Source: Ptychodera flava (Eukaryota; Hemichordata; Enteropneusta; Ptychoderidae). Taken from it: a DNA stretch of 64,000 bases. A program made the position numbers and the translations under genes. The notes under the pieces were generated by a model, which had not been told where the DNA came from, did not search any database, and worked only from the letters and a program-made list of their open reading frames with translations. Below, in pieces: positions 46,005 through 64,000 of the stretch (positions are counted from its first letter, which is position 1; the number at the start of each line of letters is the position of its first letter). Where the stretch lies: contig NC_091934.1 of NCBI RefSeq assembly GCF_041260155.1, positions 40,239,194 through 40,303,193 of the forward strand. Direction: 5' to 3'.

Positions 46005-48544
46005 TTATTCTATATCTGACAGTTCGATATCTGTTCTTTCATCTCCGTCAAGCTCTGTCCTCAAACCATCTTTGGGCAATATGGTGACAAATGTAAAAAC
46101 CAACAATGCCAGGGCCGCAAAGGGCAGGACGACACTGATGGCGCTCAAAAATAGGTGGGCAATATTGTACCATAACTGTATGCATCTGACGAAATGCTCC
46201 CAGCACCAAAATAGCGGTATCAGGCACTGTCTGCAGAACCAGAATGCAAACGTTAAGAGCCACATGACTGGGGCCTTGAACAAGACTAACGCCCATGATA
46301 CAAGGGTTCCTACGACGGAGAGCAGAAGATTCACCGGCCACAGCAGAATCACCAGGCATGTCTGTACGGCCTTGACAACTAGAATCCAACACAGCATGAC
46401 AAGCCACGTAAGGATCAGCATCACCGTTGCTATCATCCCGAGAAGTAGCAACATCATCTGAAAAAAGGATGGTGGGAGTAGGGTAAATATCGCTGTGCTT
46501 TCAACAAAAATGACATGAAAACCAAACAAATGGTTTTGTATAAAATTGTACCACGAAATTGTTCTGACAGGGTGGATAGATGTTTAGCGACTCTGCCTAG
46601 TTGAACATTTAGAGCACACGCTCATGAAATAATAAGCGCTGTACACCCAAATATACAACAAAATAAAATGTTAGGCCACAAAAGAAAAGGTTTTGCTTGT
46701 CATTCTCGCTCGCGCTGGTCTCCCTTTGCCGCGACGGCCTTTTCCTTTTCATTTTCAAATGAAAAACTTACTTGTTAAAATATGATAGTGTGTTACGCAC
46801 GGCAAAAAATGTAATATTTATTATCTGTTGGATCACATGAGTTCATTGTACAGTTCTGTAGAGTTATGTTATTCACGCCGGATATCAGAATTACCTATTC
46901 GCTTTTGTTTTGTTTTCGTTTTATGTTGTTTTTCAAGCTAGGAACTGGAACCTATGAGCTTAGAAATGAAAATGAAATATAAAAGTGCGTCGCTACATAA
47001 TTTGTAAGAGACTTAGGATGAGAGACTAACTTATCATTTTAATTTTGCTTTCTTAAATAACGTTCCTGATTCCAGGGCCTATAGTGACGCATATCTCAGT
47101 CAAATGTAGAGCAAACCTGTGAATGTTCTGTGTGCTAGTTATCATTGATAAACAACAGAAATTGGAACTTGACCTACAAAATGGCGATGTCTTGTAATAG
47201 CCATTAGACATATATTTCTACATCATGGAAAAAGATAAGCTCGACATGACTATCATCAAAACTGTTTTACAACGAAAATTGGTTGAAGTAGCTAGCCTGA
47301 TAGATCACGATATAATAAAGGTCATTGTTCTTTACCTTCAAGATCGCAATAATATCTTCTGGTATTCTCAGACATATATCTCCGAACCAAAGCTTTCTCG
47401 GAAGGCTACCCATATCATTGAAGTCATGTTCTAGACGCCAGCTCGTGTCTCTGTTTGTTGTTGAATTCACAAACTGTGTCAAATCTTTGGCAAGGTAACT
47501 GTCCGGTAACTCGTGCACCATATCCTCGTCCAAGGCGATCTCCTGCCTGCACATTGGACAGTTCATGTGCTTTCTGATGCTGGATTTGCTACTTGTTGAC
47601 TCTATGCATTCTTTGCAGAAGACGTGTCCGCACGGTAACAGTTTAGGTTCTTGGTAAAGCTCCAAGCAAACAGAACAGATCAGAAAACGGTCCTTGATAG
47701 TTTCTCTTGAAACGATCGGAGTCCAGTCCGCGAGGGTCTACACATAAACACATAAACAAATGAACGACAAGATCATGATCGGTCATAAATATCAGCCGTG
47801 AATTTTAATGTAACCAAGTTTCATCATTTCATGACAAGTGAATATTATAAAATTGAATAAATTCATTCTAAGCAGCCGACATTAAAATGATGCCATATCA
47901 AATGAATAATTGATATTCATTAAAATTTTCCATTATCCATATAGTTCTGTTGCACGCATGCAAGCCAACCTGCCGTTGGCCTTTGTGTGTTTAAATTTAG
48001 ATTTCAAAGCGACATCTGTGTTTTACTACATGGTCAACTAAATAGTGGCTAATAAATATGAGTTACAAAGGAAAATAATTTTATTCTAAATGGCCGATAT
48101 TAAAATGATGCCATATCATATGCAGCACTCTTTGTAAATAGAGTGACATTTTAGATTCTCTCAAAGCCCGTGGTTTGCTTCTGAATCACAGTGTGGCTTC
48201 CTCTTGTTATCATTCTAAGCTAAGTCTGCCCAGCCAAGCAAGCTGGTGATGGACCCAGTGAGATGGTGGCGGGTCGCTACCCCATTGAACGTGCATACAG
48301 TAGTGCGGGTCAGACGATAGCGGGCTCGTAGTAAAGCAAGCAACGTGAGAGAATTTTGAGACATAATTAAATTATTTAAATTCACATAGCCTTGCTAATA
48401 ATATCAACAAGCAGTTGTGCACAAATGTTACCACCAACATGCTCGTAATAATGCTAAACAATTGACAAAAATTACCTCCCATAAGGGCTTAGTCTTCAGA
48501 ATGATGTCATAGAACAGTTCTTTCATCTTTGTCTTGGAAAACAT
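46005..48544 (-). CDS. RING-finger E3 ligase-like protein with multi-pass membrane C terminus
   Basis: Three exons on minus: 48544-48476 (MFSKTKMKELFYDI...), 47737-47336 and 46457-46005. All joins are phase 0 with GT/AG sites, giving 307 residues. The RING is C3HC4: CSVC (44, 47), C59-G-H61, C64, C67 and CPMC (83, 86), with wording typical of TRIM/RNF-type E3 ligases (ELYQEPKLLPCGHVFC). A soluble linker follows (to about 157). Exon 3 encodes several adjacent hydrophobic helices (LLLLGMIATVMLILTWLVML, TCLVILLWPVNLLLSVVGTL and others, probably 4-5). The tail is acidic (DGDERTDIELSDIE). Inference: membrane-anchored ubiquitin ligase with a cytosolic N terminus. No B-box or named family recognised. 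Confidence 0.87.
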
Positions 48545-49264
48545 CGTGGCAATTCCTGAAACGCTGGCCTTCTACTGGATAGACAAGATCGAATAACAAT
48601 GAATATATTTAATGCAAGGGTCAACGCCTTTCTTGTCCCAATTTCTTCATCATGATTCTCTTGTCCACGCTTGGCTGCAAAAAAGAACACAGTATTTTCA
48701 AACGCTGCGTAGTTTATAACCAGGCTTGCTGAAAACGGTGAATGCTCTTAAAATTGAGCTGTAAAAACGATCCAGCGAGCAAAATATGGGAAAAAAAACG
48801 TCAAAAACATCATTTGAACTTAAGGTGACTCGGCATGTTGCAAAAACGTCAACCATGATGGAAGACTATTTGAAGAAACCTGCAAGCAATATGATCAGTT
48901 CGTTTCAGCTGATCTCAGGCTTAGCCTAACAACCTCGGATGGCGATGTATTCAACTTAATGGATGGCTTCCATTTTACGCGTCCCTAGAAAAACACGTAT
49001 CATCACAAACCTTCATTTATGAGAAACTGTATTATGTCCCATTGTTTGCATGCCTAATTATACGCGCATGATACAAATAAAATAGATAATGCATGTATCT
49101 ACGTGTACACACACAAATTCATACATATGGACAAATGGAATGTGAATGGTATACATATTCAGAACGGACTGGACAAACAGAAGGGATAGACGAAGAGAAA
49201 GACATACAAGAATTTAATAACGAGGGCTTGCATGCTCGATCAAATTATTACATAAATAAATATC
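48545..49264. other. 5' flank of the RING gene, no other gene seen
   Basis: Holds the 5' UTR and presumed promoter of the RING gene. The plus-strand frame at 49093-49281 is low-complexity and not supported. Confidence 0.5.
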
Positions 49265-49475
49265 AACACGATTGGAAATAATTCGGGAGTAGGATCTTTT
49301 AAATAGATAAAATTGAGCAAAAGTGTTAGGTGCCCTATGGCTGAAAGTTCAATATTACAAATTACCTATAAGAAAGTGAATTGTAAAAGAAAAGAAAAGT
49401 AGATGTGCTTAAATTTGCTGACAAAACCAGCATTACTACATTATCCTATTCTTCCAAATTAGTTCCAATTGTGTA
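49265..49475. mobile_element. AACACGATT MITE, worn copy
   Basis: Left end AACACGATTGGAAATAATTC; right end AAATTAGTTCCAATTGTGT. The interior matches the outer copy at 32246-32665 (GTGCCCTATGGCTGAAAG-like, ACAAATTACC). No intact 4 bp duplication, so an older insertion. Confidence 0.8.
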
Positions 49476-49508
49476 AAAACTTTAAAATAAACCACCCTTG
49501 CGTGATTG

Positions 49509-49695
49509 AAGGTATAAAGTCACCTGTAATCTAAATATGCCCATATATAGTCAAAGGGGCGTTCCTTGGTATTCAAAATGCCCATGTGAGGGCGCTGTTT
49601 TTAAAAAGCGGCCACCCGCTTAAAATCTGTGATTGGTTAGATTTTCTCTTTCCATGGTAACTGTGGCAAAATTGGAACAGGTGACAGTATACCTT
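49509..49695. mobile_element. TA-site MITE (AAGGTATAC family), copy 1
   Basis: 187 bp; ends AAGGTATAAAGTCACCTGTA and (complement) AAGGTATACTGTCACCTGTT. Followed by TA on the right. It is the reverse-oriented twin of 52292-52480 (shared GCGGCCACCCGCTTAAAATC and AATGCCCATGTGAGGGCGCT). Confidence 0.85.
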
Positions 49696-51139
49696 TAAAA
49701 CCCCGATAGATATCAGCGCAAACAGGTAAACTAAACAGACTTCTTTTTTAGAATGACATGTTTGTTCCATTGCAAACTATTGAATGTACTCTGTACTCTA
49801 TCAATACTGCACAGCTGATAAGTCTATAATTAACCCTGAAAGACGTTGACAGCAACCAGCAACGTTTCTGTCACCCACGTACTGGAAAACATATTACACT
49901 GATGTCATCTTTGTATCTTGTCCATTGCATCGTCCTGATGACTGGATTACTCAGAGTTTATTATGCCTGGCATTAAATCGCCAGGAAATTTCGGTTTTTT
50001 ATGCACCACAGCCCAAGCGATGACACGTTGTCACAGTAAGTCCATTGTGTGAACCTTTGAGTGTCCTTGTGTAGCTCATTAAAGCCTGTATATTAATAGT
50101 CCTATTATGGAATGCTGTAGCTATGCGTAACGCCTGTCAAATGCCGGTTTGTAGGGTAGGGGGTATAGAAGTCATTTCCAATCATACACGCAGTTGTATC
50201 AGCTTATCAGAGAGATATGACATGCTGGCCGAGAGGTCAACAGTGAGAGGACGGTTATTATACTAACCTCAATATCCTTGACCTGCTAAAGTGGTCCACC
50301 GGGCCCTGTGCACATTTACGACCATGTATGTTGCCGTTATCACTACGCTATCTTGGTCCAATAACGGTGTGTCCGTTAAGAATGGGGCCTCGCTCCCGTT
50401 GTCCTTGGACGGTTGTGTCCTGTTTTCGTACCGATAGCCAGGCGATGTTTCTGTATGGGCGCAGCATTCAGACAGACAGATCGTCGTCAAACGGGCGACG
50501 CTTTTGCTATGTTGCGCAGGGCTAGCTTTCGAGAATGCGCAGAACTTGGTGAGACATGCCTGGCATGGCATGCGAGTCACAATAGGTTAATCGTCATGCG
50601 GTCGTTATTATAGTCAGGATGTTTTGCGTTTGATCCATGCTATTCAACGGTATCCATGCCCCATACAATTAATCGTCAAGGGAAGCCATATAAATTATAT
50701 GTACGGCGATAAGTTTATTCAGCCTTTGGCAACGTAAACTTAAAGCATATTGTTGCTCGGATCAATGCTTACGCTTTGTTGGTTATGACTTATTTTTTAT
50801 ATAAGGGAGCCTTCATAATTTATGGGGAGGGGGTGCAATTTAAGGAACGTAAGAAGTGTAAAAGTTTCCCCAGCCCCTTCAAATTATTCATTCTAAAATA
50901 TGACCCCTCTCGATTCATCCATTGTAAAATGCTACTCTCGGTCAAAATTGTTAATCTGATGCATTCATAAAAAGTATAATTATGTAATGTAACAATTATG
51001 TGCCATAAAGATGTGACGCTAAAGTTTAACAGCACAACCACACTATATGCAAAAAAGTCGAGTTTCAAACGCATGCGCATATTGCATCCACAAAGAGACG
51101 ATGAATCACTGTAGTAATCAGGTGAAACAAGGCATTAAC
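49696..51139. other. Intergenic, no gene seen
   Basis: Reading frames on both strands around 50269-50613 overlap one another and have no family match. Nothing else recognised. Confidence 0.5.
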
Positions 51140-51353
51140 CCTTTGAGTGCTCTAATTTTCCCACCAAAATTTTGCTGCAACATTTCACCAATCTTTTGTG
51201 AATTTTTCTGATTTTTTTTGATAATTTTAGACCAAATGGACATTATATTTTATTGGCTACAGATTTTTATCAAAATTTGGGCAAAAATCTGAGAAAAAAT
51301 TGACATTGGTATATTTACAAAGGTGACAAAAATTGACGTTGGCGCTCAAAGGG
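51140..51353. mobile_element. piggyBac-like MITE, best copy
   Basis: 214 bp; ends CCCTTTGAGTGC and (complement) CCCTTTGAGCGCC, flanked by TTAA at 51136-51139 and 51354-51357. Other copies at 41409-41651 and 60517-60737. Known: TTAA plus a CCCTTTG-type end is the piggyBac signature. Confidence 0.92.
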
Positions 51354-52291
51354 TTAAATGCAATCTTGTATAATGTTGATTGGCCTGCTCTATGATGTAC
51401 ATTGATATTTCACTCTAAAGTGAAGACGCATTCGAAGAAGTATCAGGGGCTCCTTTAGAGTTGCAATGTAAATGTTTAGACAACCAGCCAGACTATTGCG
51501 AGATTTTGAAACCAGGGGTAAGTCGATGGGGACGGCAAATCATGACCGTGAGCATTTGACATGACAGTAATATGGTTGTATGTAAAGTGTATCGGGAGGG
51601 GGCTCAAGGGTGATCGTTCCAGGTGGAGAGTGGGGAAAGGGGGCAACTGGTTGTTGGAAGGGAATTTTCGTAAATCTAAGCGGAAGTGCAGTTTCGAACA
51701 GCGTCACTTAACCCACTGAATTTAAATTATTTTAAATGAAATAGCCTACAATAGTAAATTTGCACAAACCGAATCTGCCCTCCAGGTAGGCCTTCTTTAA
51801 ATACCGCCCGCTGACTCGGAGGATAAGAGTTGCAATGCCCCCTCCCCAGGACACTCAAAACATTTTCACACGGGTGTGTGCCATCCAAGTTGAAAACATC
51901 AACCCAAGAATATTCCAAATGAGTCATATTCCCAAGAATATGACTCATTGTTAGGGATTTTCTTGACAAACTGAAGGAATTTTTACCGTTACTCTACCGC
52001 AGGCGAAGTATGGGAACATTTTCTTTGTCAGTGACCCATATTTAGGTATTTTGGATGAAAAGTGACCTATGTTTAGAGATCTTTCATTGTGAAAAAGTGA
52101 CCAATGCAGGTGTAACATACCCGTACACCGTTCTTTGGGAGTACCCCTTGGGCCTTTACTCTGCCAACTGATATGACAAACACTTACTTGCCTGCCAAGA
52201 AACTGCTTGCAACCAGCTCCTTATCAAAAATTTATTTTCTGATCTGGAAAAAAGGGAACTTTGTTCTGCTTTATGACAACATGCACGCTTA
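51354..52291. other. Intergenic with one stem-loop
   Basis: No gene. A perfect stem-loop lies at 51918-51949: 14 bp arms (AATGAGTCATATTC and its complement) around CCAA. Confidence 0.6.
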
Positions 52292-52480
52292 AAGGTATAC
52301 TCTCACCTGTTCCAATTTTGCCACAGTTACCATGGAAAGAGAAAATCTAACCAATCACAGATTTTAAGCGGGTGGCCGCTTTTTTAAAACAGCGCCCTCA
52401 CATGGGCATTTTGAATACCAAGGAACGCTCCTTTTACCAGATATGGGCATATTTATAGATTACAGATGACTGTATACCTT
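52292..52480. mobile_element. TA-site MITE (AAGGTATAC family), copy 2
   Basis: 189 bp; ends AAGGTATACTCTCACCTGTT and (complement) AAGGTATACAGTCATCTGTA, with TA at 52290-52291 and 52481-52482. Opposite orientation to 49509-49695. Known: a TA duplication is the mark of Tc1/mariner-type elements. Confidence 0.9.
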
Positions 52481-53526
52481 TACTTTTCCTCTGAGAAAGC
52501 GAGTCTCAAATCACAATGAAGATTTACTATTTTTACTCCTAAGAAAGGACGGAATGACGGTATTGTAGCCGATCTGTGCCAACGATGTTGGAAGTATGTG
52601 TCATCCTTCATGATGTGAGAAATCGGAATTAAAACTTTTAGTTTATGAAAGAGGAAGTGACGTAATTGAAACAAGATGACGTCACGCTGGAAAGGTCATT
52701 CTTTCTGCCACAGATGGGCGTACATATATGTGTCAGTTTCGAAGTTAATTTCACTCTTGAAAGGCAATGAGATTGACACTAACCAAAACCGCACAATCGA
52801 CGTTTTATTCAATGTATTTTCATTGAACACGACATAACCTGAAATAATAACGAAACAACTTACAAAGTGTATATAAACAAGCACGCGTGTGCATTCATGT
52901 AAACTGCTACAGTGCCATGTAACAATTTTACATCAGGCATTGAATATATGATATCTGGAAAGTACAACTAAAATACGATACAATAACAAAAATACAAAGG
53001 AACAAAACTACTATGGTATTTCTGTTTAGTTTGCTTTCAGCATTTAACAAAATTTACGATTTCATAATGGTTTTTTAAATGATAGAAACTTAAAGGGATC
53101 TGCTATGACAATACTACATTGAAATCACATCATGTACATCATCACCAACACATAGTATAGCTATTTGTACCGTTGCTAGCTTTGATGTCAGTAAAATGTA
53201 CTGTGAAGGTATACGAAGTAGTTTCCAAACTTCAACCCTACACTTTTGTATTTAAACGTGTAACTTATATATTCCATTTAGGTGCACTTGACGAAATGGT
53301 GAATATTTAATGGAGTTCAGCGTCATTCCTGGAAAAGTGGCGATATATTTCGGTGATGTAAAATTTAAACGATGATAGTTGACGTTTTAGTTGATGACAG
53401 ACGGTGATTGTTGGCCTCATTAGGGTACGTATGTGTCAGCCGCTTCGTATACATGTGCTGCACTGTACTACTAAACCACTGCTCTGCAGATCGATTGATC
53501 GAAGTGTCAACAATGTCCATGTTATG
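52481..53526. other. 3' flank of the REJ/GPS gene
   Basis: No exon with transmembrane, PLAT/LH2 or ion-channel wording was found on the minus strand here or further down to the RING gene. This supports the truncated model of the REJ/GPS gene. Confidence 0.5.

Positions 53527-64000
<10,474 letters not shown>

Noticed and set aside
45949-46461. 170-codon plus-strand frame
   Set aside because: It is the antisense of the RING gene membrane exon, which has splice sites, phase and a RING partner.
51727-51969. Minus-strand frame as a further REJ/GPS or cathepsin exon
   Set aside because: No motif match and no in-phase splice sites.

Overview
This 64 kb window is animal DNA, not microbial. Its host genes are split by introns with GT...AG ends in matching phase, it is AT-rich, and it is full of retrotransposon and DNA-transposon debris and long microsatellites. 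The protein families (a polycystin/REJ-type receptor with a GPS motif, a GNAT/YitH-type acetyltransferase family, a cathepsin-L relative, a RING protein) and the many LINE clades suggest a marine invertebrate, probably a deuterostome such as a hemichordate, echinoderm or lancelet. The species cannot be fixed from the sequence.

Layout. 1-1860 is a 5'-truncated Tx1/L1-type LINE (minus). 1979-3328 is a candidate DNA transposon carrying a small membrane-protein reading frame. It is followed by a palindromic foldback element inside (TA)n. 5091-15780 is a nest: a CR1/L2-like LINE on the minus strand (LINE A) is split inside ORF1 by a second, nearly full-length LINE on the plus strand (LINE B, about 8375-14665). 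LINE B ORF1 joins an RNase H1-type hybrid-binding domain, a coiled coil and an SGNH esterase. 16582-38633 holds a tandem family of acetyltransferase genes on the plus strand: two intact-looking paralogs with identical exon lengths and a third ruined copy. Their introns and spacers are filled by non-autonomous transposons, notably a 4.56 kb Foldback/Galileo-like element (22061-26620) and a pair of P-like 0.7 kb elements.

39919-44446 (minus) is a five-exon cathepsin-L-like gene of 333 codons whose catalytic cysteine is valine, so it is probably a pseudoprotease. 46005-48544 (minus) is a three-exon RING-finger protein with a multi-pass membrane C terminus. 53527-64000 (minus, 5' end outside the window) holds the last ten exons of a REJ/GPS polycystin-like gene. 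As modelled, it stops exactly at the GPS cleavage position, before any transmembrane segment.

No shared pathway is evident among the host genes. The clearest collective story is the mobile-element one: at least six families of short inverted-repeat elements with readable target-site duplications (7 bp, 4 bp, TTAA and TA), several nested. Two otherwise different palindromes share an identical 17-base hairpin apex.
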